The notes under the pieces are model-generated. The model saw nothing but the letters and a program-made list of their open reading frames with translations. It searched no databases and was not told where the DNA came from. Made by a program: the position numbers and the translations under genes. This document shows positions 14,226 to 22,197 of a stretch of 26,282 nucleotides of DNA, in pieces. The stretch lies in NCBI GenBank assembly GCA_003519375.1, contig DOWV01000163.1, forward strand, positions 1 to 26,282. Reading direction: 5' to 3'. The stretch is from Bacteroidota bacterium (lineage in GTDB: Bacteria; Bacteroidota; Ignavibacteria; UBA10030). How positions within the stretch are numbered: position 1 is the first letter of the stretch; every line of letters begins with the position of its first letter.

Positions 14226-16682
14226 ATGAAGAACAAGTCGATCTTCATCACCGTCGTGTCGTCTCTTCTGCTTGTTGCGGGAACTCTATACGGGCAGTGG
14301 CAGAGCGTAGGGAATCTTGACGGATACGCGAGATCCGGCAACGACATCGAGCTTCGGTCGGGTGCTGCCGTTCTTCGGATTTCAATTCTGGCGCCTGATC
14401 TTGTGCGAATTCGTGCGTCAAGAAATGGCGTCTTCGAGGCGGATCGTTCTGCAGCAGTCGTGAAAACCGACTGGGGCAGAACGCCTTTTGAAGTTCGCGA
14501 GACACCGGAGGGACTGGAGGTTCAGACCTCCGAACTTGAAGTGAAGATTCTGAAAAAGCCGTTGCGAATATCATTTGCGGGACGAGATGGCCAGGTGCTC
14601 AATCAGGATGATCCGGACAATGGACTCTCGTGGAGCGGGGAAGCTGTTCGCGTCTGGAAGACAATGCCGCAATCGGAGCAATACTATGGCCTGGGAGAGA
14701 AAGCAGGTGCGATAAACCGTAAGCACAAACACTTCACGATGTGGAACACCGACATTCCCGCCTACAAAGCCGACACGGATCCCCTCTATCAAACCATCCC
14801 ATTCTTCTACGGCGTGAACAAGGGTAGGGCGTACGGCATTTTCTTTGACAACTCCTACTGGTCGTCGTTCGATATGGGAAAAGAATTTCCCGATCGCTAT
14901 TCGTTCGGTGCGGCAGGCGGCGAAATGAATTACTATTTTTTCTCGGGCCCTTCGCCGCGAAAGATATTGCAGCGCTACACGGAGCTGGTCGGACGTATGC
15001 CGCTGCCGCCGCTCTGGTCGCTCGGCTATCAACAATGCCGTTGGAGTTACTTCCCCGAGAGCCGTGTTCGTACGCTTGCCGCTGATTTTCGCTCGAAACA
15101 AATCCCGTGCGATGTGATCTATCTCGATATCGATTACATGGAAGGATATCGCATCTTTACCTGGAGCAAGAAGAACTTCCCCGACCCGAAGACCATGATC
15201 GGCGATCTGTCGAGGGACGGATTCAAGATTGTGACGATTGTCGATCCAGGGATCAAAGCAGATTCCTCGTATCACGCTTTTCGCACGGGCAGTGCGGCGG
15301 ATTTGTTCTTGAAATACCCTGACGGAACGCTGTACACCGGGAAGGTGTGGCCGGGCGTGTGCGCTTTTCCCGATTTCTCCAATCCACGAGCGCGGGAATG
15401 GTGGGGAAAGAACATGGAGGCGCTTACAAGTGCAGGCGTGCGCGGCTTCTGGAATGACATGAACGAACCGTCGGTGTTCGATGTGCCGACGAAGACGGTG
15501 GACCTCGAGGTCCTGCACGATGACGGCGGACTTCGCACACCGCATGCGAAGAACCACAATCTCTACGGTCTGCAAATGACGCAGGCTTCATATGAGGGAT
15601 CGTTGCTGCAGATGCCGAACGAGCGTCCGTTCATCCTGACGCGGGCGTCTTACGCCGGGGGCCAGCGCTACACCGCTGCCTGGACCGGTGACAACATTTC
15701 GTCGTGGGAACATCTCGAGATGGCGGTCCCTATGATGCTCGGCTTGAGTATTTCAGGACAGCCTTTCGTCGGGACGGACATCGGAGGATTTGTCGATAGT
15801 CCGGATGGGGAACTCTATGCACGCTGGCTGCAGCTTGGTGTGTTCTCGCCTCTCATGCGGACGCACACAGCGTGGGGGACAAAGGACCAGGAACCGTGGT
15901 CGTACGGCTCGGAGTTGGAAGCGGTAAACAAGGGCACAATTGAGTTGCGATACACGCTGCTCCCGTACATCTACAATGCGATGTATGCGGCATCGACCAC
16001 TGGAATCCCGCCGCTCCGCCCGCTCGCTTTTGATTATCCCGAAGATCCGTGGAACGCTACCAACGCGACAGAATTCATGTTCGGTGACGGCCTTCTCGTC
16101 GCGCCGGTTCTGTGGCCCGGGATGCGAACGCGCGGGCTGTCGCTCCCACCGGGTATCTGGTACGACTATCGGACCGGTCAGCGATATCAGGGTGGAACAC
16201 GCATTGAAGTCGAAGCGCCCATCGACCGAATACCGGTTTTTGCGCGGGCGGGAGCTGTCATTCCAACTCAGCAAGTGGTTCAGTATGTCGGTCAGGCGCC
16301 GATCGACCCGCTGACCGTGACAATCTTCCTCGCTGACAGTGCAAGCTATGTGTACTATGAAGACGACGGCCGCTCGTGCGACTACCGTCAAGGAATCTAT
16401 GCCAAGCGGACGATTGAACTTCGTGCAAAAGGCGGGAAGACGGAAGTTGTATTCGGCGCGGTCGAAGGGAAGTACCGGACGTCAGATCGGTCTCTCGTCG
16501 TTCGGCTCGTTGGCTTGGAGAAGCCCCCTACGACTGTTGAGGTCGCGGGTCAACCAGTACCTGCGGCAGGCGAAGCTGATTTCGCGCGGGTCTCCAGCGG
16601 CTGGAAATACGACCGGGCCTCCGGAAGTGCGTGGATTAAGATGAGGGACGTGACTACCCGGCGGGTAATCTCGCTTCGCTAG
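14226..16682 (+). CDS. Exported glycoside hydrolase family 31 (alpha-glucosidase-like)
   Basis: GH31 enzymes release terminal alpha-linked glucose or xylose with retention. The 818-aa protein starts at the ATG at 14226, 8 nt after GGAGG. A signal peptide (about 1-25, LLLVAGTLYGQW) predicts export. The catalytic nucleophile Asp411 is in GFWNDMNEPSVF and the acid/base Asp489 in AAWTGDNISSWEHL. The N-terminal galactose-mutarotase-like domain has QYYGLGEKAG, and GYQQCRWSY and DVIYLDIDYM mark the barrel start. VGTDIGGF and FSPLMRTHTAWGTKDQEPW are also typical. Family homology favours maltose/oligosaccharide alpha-glucosidase, but alpha-xylosidase cannot be excluded by eye. The protein is complete, with C-terminal beta domains. 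Confidence 0.95.
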   Translation: MKNKSIFITVVSSLLLVAGTLYGQWQSVGNLDGYARSGNDIELRSGAAVLRISILAPDLVRIRASRNGVFEADRSAAVVKTDWGRTPFEVRETPEGLEVQTSELEVKILKKPLRISFAGRDGQVLNQDDPDNGLSWSGEAVRVWKTMPQSEQYYGLGEKAGAINRKHKHFTMWNTDIPAYKADTDPLYQTIPFFYGVNKGRAYGIFFDNSYWSSFDMGKEFPDRYSFGAAGGEMNYYFFSGPSPRKILQRYTELVGRMPLPPLWSLGYQQCRWSYFPESRVRTLAADFRSKQIPCDVIYLDIDYMEGYRIFTWSKKNFPDPKTMIGDLSRDGFKIVTIVDPGIKADSSYHAFRTGSAADLFLKYPDGTLYTGKVWPGVCAFPDFSNPRAREWWGKNMEALTSAGVRGFWNDMNEPSVFDVPTKTVDLEVLHDDGGLRTPHAKNHNLYGLQMTQASYEGSLLQMPNERPFILTRASYAGGQRYTAAWTGDNISSWEHLEMAVPMMLGLSISGQPFVGTDIGGFVDSPDGELYARWLQLGVFSPLMRTHTAWGTKDQEPWSYGSELEAVNKGTIELRYTLLPYIYNAMYAASTTGIPPLRPLAFDYPEDPWNATNATEFMFGDGLLVAPVLWPGMRTRGLSLPPGIWYDYRTGQRYQGGTRIEVEAPIDRIPVFARAGAVIPTQQVVQYVGQAPIDPLTVTIFLADSASYVYYEDDGRSCDYRQGIYAKRTIELRAKGGKTEVVFGAVEGKYRTSDRSLVVRLVGLEKPPTTVEVAGQPVPAAGEADFARVSSGWKYDRASGSAWIKMRDVTTRRVISLR

Positions 16683-16894
16683 AAGCGTAGAGACGGGGGA
16701 GGTTCGAAAATCGAACGTTCCCCGGTTCCCGTTGCCCGGGCTGACACTCTCGTGACTTCTACCGCCGTTCAGCATCCGGCTCTTCTGAAATTCCTATGGT
16801 TGCGGGAGTGCCGGCACTTTTCGACCAGCTCTCAAGAATTCAGCCGAACAATACACCTCTCCGCGACCGCGGTCGCCGTTTTTCCCTCCTCTTT

Positions 16895-16930
16895 CATTCA
16901 CCTTCGCATTCACTTTCGCCTTCACTTTCG
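16895..16930. repeat. Three 12-bp tandem repeats upstream of guaA
   Basis: The units are CATTCACCTTCG, CATTCACTTTCG and CCTTCACTTTCG, exactly 12 bp each and differing by one base between neighbours. They end 29 bp before the guaA start codon. The unit holds TTTCG/CTTCG words, and the array covers the expected -35 region. Confidence 0.85.
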
Positions 16931-16948
16931 GTTGAGAAGCAATTTTCC

Positions 16949-16956
16949 TATATTTG
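16949..16956 (+). promoter_or_regulatory. TAnnTTTG-type promoter -7 element next to the guaA start
   Basis: TATATTTG matches the Bacteroidota sigma-ABfr -7 consensus TAnnTTTG. It ends 3 bp before the ATG at 16960, so transcription from it would begin at or near the start codon. Confidence 0.4.
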
Positions 16957-16959
16957 CAT

Positions 16960-18516
16960 ATGCAGCATTCTGAACTCGTCCTCGTGCTCGATTTCGGCTC
17001 CCAATACACTCAATTGATCGCCCGGCGTGTCCGAGAACTTGGCGTCTACTCCGAAATCCATCCTTTCAACTTTCCCATCGAACGGATTCGTGCACTCCGG
17101 CCCGTGGGTATCATCCTCTCGGGCGGGCCCGCGAGTGTCTACGAGCCGGATGCCCCGAAATCGTCGCCGGAAGTGCTTGAACTCGGCATTCCGGTCCTGG
17201 GCATATGCTATGGCCTGCAAGTGATGGCGGAGCAGCTGGGCGGGAAGGTGGATTCGTTCACACGAAAAGAGTTTGGGAAGGCCATTCTTCACGTCGACAA
17301 AGGGGACGATCTGCTGAAGGGACTGGATGGGTCGACAACGGTATGGATGAGTCACGGAGATTCGCTCAGCGAGCTTCCGAGGGGATTCGAACCGATCGCT
17401 CATTCGGACAATGCCCCCATTTGTGCCATTCGGAATCCTTCGAAGAAGATTTTTGGTGTGCAGTTTCATCCCGAGGTGGTGCATACGCCTCAGGGGAAAC
17501 TCATTTTGTCAAATTTCCTTCATCATGTCTGCGGTGCGAAGGGCGATTGGTCACCGGCGCATTTCATCGAGCAGTCGCTGGTTGACATCCGCGCAAAGGT
17601 CGGTTCTTCGCGCGTCCTGTGTGCGTTGAGCGGCGGTGTGGACTCATCGGTCGCAGCGGTGCTGCTGCATCAGGCGATCGGCGAGCAGCTCCATTGCGTC
17701 CACATCAACAATGGGCTGATGCGGAAGGGGGAGTCGGAGGGCGTCGTTGAGACATTTCGTAAGACCTATCGCATGCAGCTTACGTACGTCGATGCAACCG
17801 ACATCTTTCTTTCGAGACTGGAAGGTGTGACGGATCCCGAGAAAAAGAGGAAGATCATCGGGAATACCTTCATCGAGGTTTTTGAGGAGGAGTCGAAGAG
17901 AATTGCCGGCAAGGGAGGCGGATCGTTTGAGTTTCTGGCACAGGGGACGCTGTATCCCGACGTCATTGAATCCGTGTCCTTCAAAGGCCCGTCGGTGACG
18001 ATCAAGACGCATCACAACGTCGGCGGATTGCCCGAGCGGATGAACTTCAAACTCCTCGAACCATTCCGTGAACTATTCAAGGACGAAGTGCGTGAGGTGG
18101 GTCGGCGGCTTGGACTCCCTGAGCATTTCATCGATCGGCACCCGTTCCCGGGTCCCGGTCTTGCGGTTCGCATCCTGAGCGACATCACGCGGCCGAAGCT
18201 GGATCTCCTGCGCGAGGCAGATCAGATTTTTATCGACGAGATCCGAAATGCCGGACTCTACAATGAGATATGGCAGGCGTTTGTCGTTCTCCTGCCGGTG
18301 CGTTCTGTGGGTGTGATGGGAGACGGAAGGACCTACGACAATGTTGTATCCCTCCGTGCCGTGACGAGCGTTGACGGCATGACGGCCGACTGGGCCCGTA
18401 TTCCCGCCGATGTACTGGCGAGAATTTCGAGCAGGATTAGCAATGAACTGCGCGGAATAAACCGCGTCGTCTACGATATCAGCACAAAACCTCCCGCCAC
18501 AATCGAGTGGGAGTGA
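16960..18516 (+). CDS. guaA: GMP synthase (glutamine-hydrolysing)
   Basis: GuaA converts XMP to GMP using ATP and glutamine, the last step of GMP synthesis. The 518-aa protein contains both halves. The class I glutaminase has Cys83 in LGICYGLQVM and the His/Glu pair in FGVQFHPEV. The ATP-pyrophosphatase has the PP-loop LSGGVDSSVAAVL. The C-terminal dimerisation domain shows RHPFPGPGLAVRIL and ends VYDISTKPPATIEWE as usual. The ATG at 16960 is preceded by no Shine-Dalgarno; TTG at 16954 is an in-frame alternative. The gene stands alone, with large gaps on both sides. Confidence 0.98.
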   Translation: MQHSELVLVLDFGSQYTQLIARRVRELGVYSEIHPFNFPIERIRALRPVGIILSGGPASVYEPDAPKSSPEVLELGIPVLGICYGLQVMAEQLGGKVDSFTRKEFGKAILHVDKGDDLLKGLDGSTTVWMSHGDSLSELPRGFEPIAHSDNAPICAIRNPSKKIFGVQFHPEVVHTPQGKLILSNFLHHVCGAKGDWSPAHFIEQSLVDIRAKVGSSRVLCALSGGVDSSVAAVLLHQAIGEQLHCVHINNGLMRKGESEGVVETFRKTYRMQLTYVDATDIFLSRLEGVTDPEKKRKIIGNTFIEVFEEESKRIAGKGGGSFEFLAQGTLYPDVIESVSFKGPSVTIKTHHNVGGLPERMNFKLLEPFRELFKDEVREVGRRLGLPEHFIDRHPFPGPGLAVRILSDITRPKLDLLREADQIFIDEIRNAGLYNEIWQAFVVLLPVRSVGVMGDGRTYDNVVSLRAVTSVDGMTADWARIPADVLARISSRISNELRGINRVVYDISTKPPATIEWE

Positions 18517-18809
18517 TGGTCGAAGGGCCGCCGATTTTCCCGGGAGGATTCTGAAAGACCTCTCCTCATGGAGGAATTGAACCGCTCCCGCAACTATAAT
18601 GTCGTCTAAATGAGCGGGATTCCGTACGGCGGCACAAGGCGGCCCGACTTGAAATGTCGGGGTAAGCAGGGACACCAAGATGTTTAAAGAATACCCATCG
18701 AAAAAATATTTTCAAGGTGCCTTGGCGATCTTCGTGTCTTGGCGGTTTACTCTTTCAGTACCGCGATAGTACAGAAGAATCAACTTTCCACATCCATTCA
18801 CCAGTCCCT
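18517..18809. other. guaA to ABC transporter intergenic region
   Basis: It contains a perfect TATAAT at 18595-18600 with only a poor -35 box. A hairpin CCCGAC-N7-GTCGGG lies at 18643-18661, the palindrome CCGTACGG at 18622-18629, and an AT-rich run follows at about 18680-18712. A CTTGGCG-type repeat copy is at 18721-18749. A short transcript from the TATAAT is conceivable, but nothing identifies a known RNA family. Confidence 0.45.
18721..18749. repeat. CTTTGCG-unit dispersed repeat (copy 3)
   Basis: CTTGGCG-AT-CTTCGTG-T-CTTGGCGGTTTA repeats the seven-base unit three times at 9- and 8-bp steps. Confidence 0.5.
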
Positions 18810-19529
18810 ATGATAGAGCTTCGAAACGTCACGAAGAAGTTCGGTAATTTTACCGCGGTGGACAGCATTTCCCTGACCGTGCCTGCCGGAGAGTTCTTCG
18901 GTTTCCTCGGTCCGAACGGAGCCGGAAAAACGACCACCATCAAAATGATGGCAGGACTCTTCGGGCCGACGAGCGGCCAGATCCTGATCAACGGATTTGA
19001 TGTCGTGAAGAATCCCCTGCAGGCGAAATCGGTCACATCATATGTCCCCGACCAGCCCTTCCTCTATGATAAGCTCACGGGCCGTGAGTTCCTTTATTTC
19101 ATCGGCGGGCTTTACAAGATGGAGAAGAAGGAAGTTGCGCGAAAGATTGTGGAACTGATCGAGCATTTCGAAATCGGCGACTGGGTCGATAAGCGCACAG
19201 AGGATTATTCCCAGGGCATGCGCCAGCGTGTGACGATCGCAGCCGCGCTGATCCACGAGCCGAAAGCCCTCATTATCGACGAGCCCATGATAGGACTGGA
19301 TCCCCGGAGCGCAAAAATTGTGCGTGAGACCCTCCATAAGATGGCAGGGAGCGGTGTAAGCATTTTCATGTCAACGCACAGCCTGCCGACGGCAGAAGAA
19401 CTTTGCGATCGCGTCGGGTTCATCAAGGACGGACGCCTGGTATTCCTCGGAACGCAGGAGAACCTTCAGGCCTATAAACAGAAATTCGACGGAAAGTTCG
19501 AGTCCGTGTTTCTCGAGCTCACGAAGTAG
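18810..19529 (+). CDS. ABC transporter ATP-binding protein (ABC-2 exporter type)
   Basis: The 239-aa cytoplasmic ATPase from the ATG at 18810 has Walker A GPNGAGKTTT, a signature motif YSQGMRQRV, Walker B ALIIDEPMIGLD and the H-loop STH. It resembles the ATPases of two-component ABC-2 exporters such as the CcmA/NatA group, which drive a dedicated permease. The start was set at MIELRNVTKKFG because the family begins there; the open frame upstream (from 18717) covers repeat DNA. The gene is followed after 23 bp by the permease, so the two very likely form one complex. The substrate is unknown. Confidence 0.92.
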   Translation: MIELRNVTKKFGNFTAVDSISLTVPAGEFFGFLGPNGAGKTTTIKMMAGLFGPTSGQILINGFDVVKNPLQAKSVTSYVPDQPFLYDKLTGREFLYFIGGLYKMEKKEVARKIVELIEHFEIGDWVDKRTEDYSQGMRQRVTIAAALIHEPKALIIDEPMIGLDPRSAKIVRETLHKMAGSGVSIFMSTHSLPTAEELCDRVGFIKDGRLVFLGTQENLQAYKQKFDGKFESVFLELTK

Positions 19530-19552
19530 GGGCATTTCTTCCGGACGAACCG

Positions 19553-21250
19553 ATGGAGACTTTTTTTCATATCCTGCGCTACAAGGTCCTCTCCTTTCTG
19601 AAGACGACCTTCGACCGAAGGGCGGTCACAGCGGTGCGCGGAATAGGTACGGTGGTTGTTTTTGGAGGATTCGGTCTTTCAGCGTACATTCTTTCGTTTG
19701 CGATCACACAGTACCTGGTTCCGAAAGTCGGGCTCGCGGTGTTCCACCACCTCGTCTCGATGATATTGTTTGTCTTGTTCGTCGCGGTGAACATGGGGAA
19801 CATCATCGTTTCGTATGCAACGCTGTACAAGTCTCCCGAGGTCGGCTACCTCTTCACAAAACCCGTCTCGTTCGAGCAGATCTTTGTTCTGAAGTTCCTC
19901 GACAATTTCCTCTACAGCTCGTCGACCTTCTTTCTTCTCGTCTTCATGGCTCTGCTGGGATATGGGACGTACTTCAACTACCACTGGTACACGTATTTCA
20001 TCCTCCTTGTCTTTGTCTTCACGCCGTTCTTGTTCCTGTCCGCGTGCATCGGAGTCCTCGTTCTGATGTCGCTCGTGAAGGTCGCCAGCCGCTTCGGTTT
20101 CCGGAGAGTTGTCGGTGGACTCTCGGCGGTGTATATCGCTTCGGTGGCGCTCTTTTTCAAGTTCTCGAGTCCGATTACGATGCTGGAGGGCGCCAGCAAG
20201 CTTCGGCTGGGCGAGCAATCGGCACTTGATGTGTTTCAGATCCCGGCTCTTTCATTACTCCCGAATACGATCGCGTCCTCGGTCCTCTTTCACCTGAGCC
20301 GCGGAAACATCTTTGATTCATTCTCCTCGGCCGCAGTTCTGTTCCTCCTGACATCGGCCGTGTTCGGATTCGTTCTGTACATCGGCTGGAAGTACTACTA
20401 CCGAACATGGTTGATGACGTTTGAATTCCAGGCACGAAGCAACACGGTAGAAGCGGGGCGGAAGGTGAAGGTGTTCGATTTCCGAAAGGAGTCGAGTCTC
20501 CCGGCCCAGATTGAAGTGCTGGTCAAGAAGGAATACTTCCTGTTCCAGCGAGAAACGAGCCAGTGGCTCCATCTCGCCCTGATGCTCGTGCTGGTTGCCG
20601 TGTTTGCTGTCAGCATTGCCAACGTGAACTTAAAGCTGAGAGTGACCGAGGTCCAGACGCTCGGCTACCTCATCTTGTACGCATTCGGAGGATTCCTCAG
20701 CTGCTCGCTTGCCCTGAGGTTCATCTTCCCGGCGATCAGCCTCGAAGGACAGGCTTTTTGGACGCAGCTCAGCGCACCCCTGAATATGAAGAAGCCTTAT
20801 TTTCTCAAGTTTGCAACCGGCTTTGCTCTTGTCCTCGTACCGGCGCTTCTTGTCGCCATATTTTCAAATATCCCGTTCGTCAGGATTTCGGAGCGTCGAC
20901 CGCTCTTGATGTACTTCGGGATCTTCAGCGCCATCTGGGTGTCGTTGACTCTTGTTTCGCTCAACCTGGGTCTCGGCAGTTTCTTCGCAAACTACAAAGA
21001 GAAGAACCCGATCCGCCTCGCGTCCTCTCAAGGGGCAACACTGACGTTCCTGATGTCGCTCGTCTATTTGTTCGCGCTGGTCTCCGTTTTTATCATCCCG
21101 TTAACGGAGTATTTCCAGTCCCTGTTCCAGTTTCTTCCTTTTGACATGTCGTCGATTGTCGCTCCCGGGACGACGCTCTACATGCTCTCGGCTGCTTTGA
21201 GTGTGTTTGCGCTGATGGTCGGATACCGATCTCTGCAAAGGGATTTCTGA
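19553..21250 (+). CDS. ABC-2-type exporter permease, about 12 membrane segments
   Basis: This 565-aa integral membrane protein is rich in hydrophobic helices. I count about six in the first half (near residues 28-50, 62-85, 112-138, 150-176, 188-204, 265-290) and six in the second (345-366, 375-398, 418-445, 455-480, 495-522, 535-560), split by a polar segment around 295-340. It reads like two fused permease halves, as in the large putative ABC exporter family (ABC_tran_2-like). There is no large extracytoplasmic domain. It must pair with the ATPase directly upstream. Substrate and direction cannot be told from the sequence; export is the family expectation. Confidence 0.85.
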   Translation: METFFHILRYKVLSFLKTTFDRRAVTAVRGIGTVVVFGGFGLSAYILSFAITQYLVPKVGLAVFHHLVSMILFVLFVAVNMGNIIVSYATLYKSPEVGYLFTKPVSFEQIFVLKFLDNFLYSSSTFFLLVFMALLGYGTYFNYHWYTYFILLVFVFTPFLFLSACIGVLVLMSLVKVASRFGFRRVVGGLSAVYIASVALFFKFSSPITMLEGASKLRLGEQSALDVFQIPALSLLPNTIASSVLFHLSRGNIFDSFSSAAVLFLLTSAVFGFVLYIGWKYYYRTWLMTFEFQARSNTVEAGRKVKVFDFRKESSLPAQIEVLVKKEYFLFQRETSQWLHLALMLVLVAVFAVSIANVNLKLRVTEVQTLGYLILYAFGGFLSCSLALRFIFPAISLEGQAFWTQLSAPLNMKKPYFLKFATGFALVLVPALLVAIFSNIPFVRISERRPLLMYFGIFSAIWVSLTLVSLNLGLGSFFANYKEKNPIRLASSQGATLTFLMSLVYLFALVSVFIIPLTEYFQSLFQFLPFDMSSIVAPGTTLYMLSAALSVFALMVGYRSLQRDF

Positions 21251-21287
21251 TTGCTATTCAGCGTGTCTCTCTCTATCTTCAGCCAGT

Positions 21288-22193
21288 ATGATTGACGAAC
21301 CCACTCTTGCACTATGGTTGGAGCAAGCCCGTTCACTCGTCGACGAGCGAAAACTACTGCATGCCCTTCAGCTCTACCACAAAATTACCGCAGCATCCCC
21401 CGAGCTTGACATAGCCTGGGTAGAGCTTGCCTATGTACAATTCGAGCTCAAGCAATACGAAGCTGCCGAGAAGACCCTTTTGCGCGCAGTCTCCACGAGC
21501 ACGGAGCCTCACGAAATTCTGTTTCTTGTCGGTAATCTCTATCTGAAGCTCGAACAATATCAGAAGGCCCTGACGTACTACAAGAAACTGCTGGGCGAGC
21601 AGAAAACGCTGCATGACGAATTACGCGCGCACCTCAATTTCAACGCCGCCCTTGCCTATTATTACAGGGACAACATACGTCTGGCCGAGATACATTTCCG
21701 TGCGACACGCCGCATCGATCCGCGATTTCCGAAGATCAATGAATCACTCGGAGAGCTCCTCTTGCGCCGCGGAGCCTACGGGGAAGCGGTGGAATGTCTC
21801 AAAGAGGCGGTCGCAAGCGAACAGAATAGCTGGATCGCCCACTACATGCTCGGCTCGGCATATGCAAAAATGTACGACTGGCGCCGCGCGCATGACGAGT
21901 TTGCGATCGCGATCGACATGGATCCGAGCGAACCGCGAGCGTGGCATATGTGCGGTGAAGCACTTCTCTCGCTCCATCGGCTTGAAGAAGCCGAACGGTA
22001 TTTGCGGAAGGCGCTTGAGATGAACCCGCAGCTTACCGATGCTGTCGTTGATTTTGGATTTCTCTTCCTTCGCAGGGGCGACTCCCAGCGGGCGAAGGAG
22101 CTGTTCGAAAAAGCGCTCCAATTGGAACCGCATAACGCCCGGGCTCTCCAGGGCACGCGTGAACTCAAGCAATCTCAACCGCCGCAGGCATAA
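21288..22193 (+). CDS. Tetratricopeptide-repeat protein (cytoplasmic, 301 aa)
   Basis: The protein is almost entirely TPR: about seven 34-residue units, for example AWVELAYVQFELKQYEAAEKTL, LVGNLYLKLEQYQKALTYYKK, AWHMCGEALLSLHRLEEAERYLRKAL and AVVDFGFLFLRRGDSQRAKELFEKAL. No signal peptide or membrane segment is visible. The stop codon is 4 bp from the next start, so it is probably translated with the LpoA-like gene and may support the same envelope process (inference). The partner is unknown. No strong ribosome site precedes the ATG. Confidence 0.88.
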   Translation: MIDEPTLALWLEQARSLVDERKLLHALQLYHKITAASPELDIAWVELAYVQFELKQYEAAEKTLLRAVSTSTEPHEILFLVGNLYLKLEQYQKALTYYKKLLGEQKTLHDELRAHLNFNAALAYYYRDNIRLAEIHFRATRRIDPRFPKINESLGELLLRRGAYGEAVECLKEAVASEQNSWIAHYMLGSAYAKMYDWRRAHDEFAIAIDMDPSEPRAWHMCGEALLSLHRLEEAERYLRKALEMNPQLTDAVVDFGFLFLRRGDSQRAKELFEKALQLEPHNARALQGTRELKQSQPPQA

Positions 22194-22197
22194 CCCG

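Larger units (their letters stand above)
16683..16959. other. GH31-guaA intergenic region
   Basis: It holds a hairpin with arms GTTCGA (16702-16707) and TCGAAC (16711-16716) extended by GGGGGA/TTCCCC-type pairing over 16695-16723. This is a possible GH31 terminator, though no T-run follows. The 12-bp tandem repeat (16895-16930) and the guaA promoter-like element lie near the right end. Confidence 0.5.

Noticed and set aside
14571..15575. 334-codon open frame on the minus strand inside the GH31 gene
   Set aside because: It is an antisense shadow; the GH31 frame has both catalytic motifs and full-length homology, and the antisense product shows no family features.
18595..18665. Small RNA gene starting at the TATAAT after guaA
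   Set aside because: There is no matching -35 box, and the hairpin at 18643-18661 lacks a T-run; no known RNA family is recognisable.
20563..21144. 193-codon plus-strand open frame inside the ABC permease
   Set aside because: Out-of-frame shadow of a hydrophobic gene, rich in Arg and Pro with no coherent domain.
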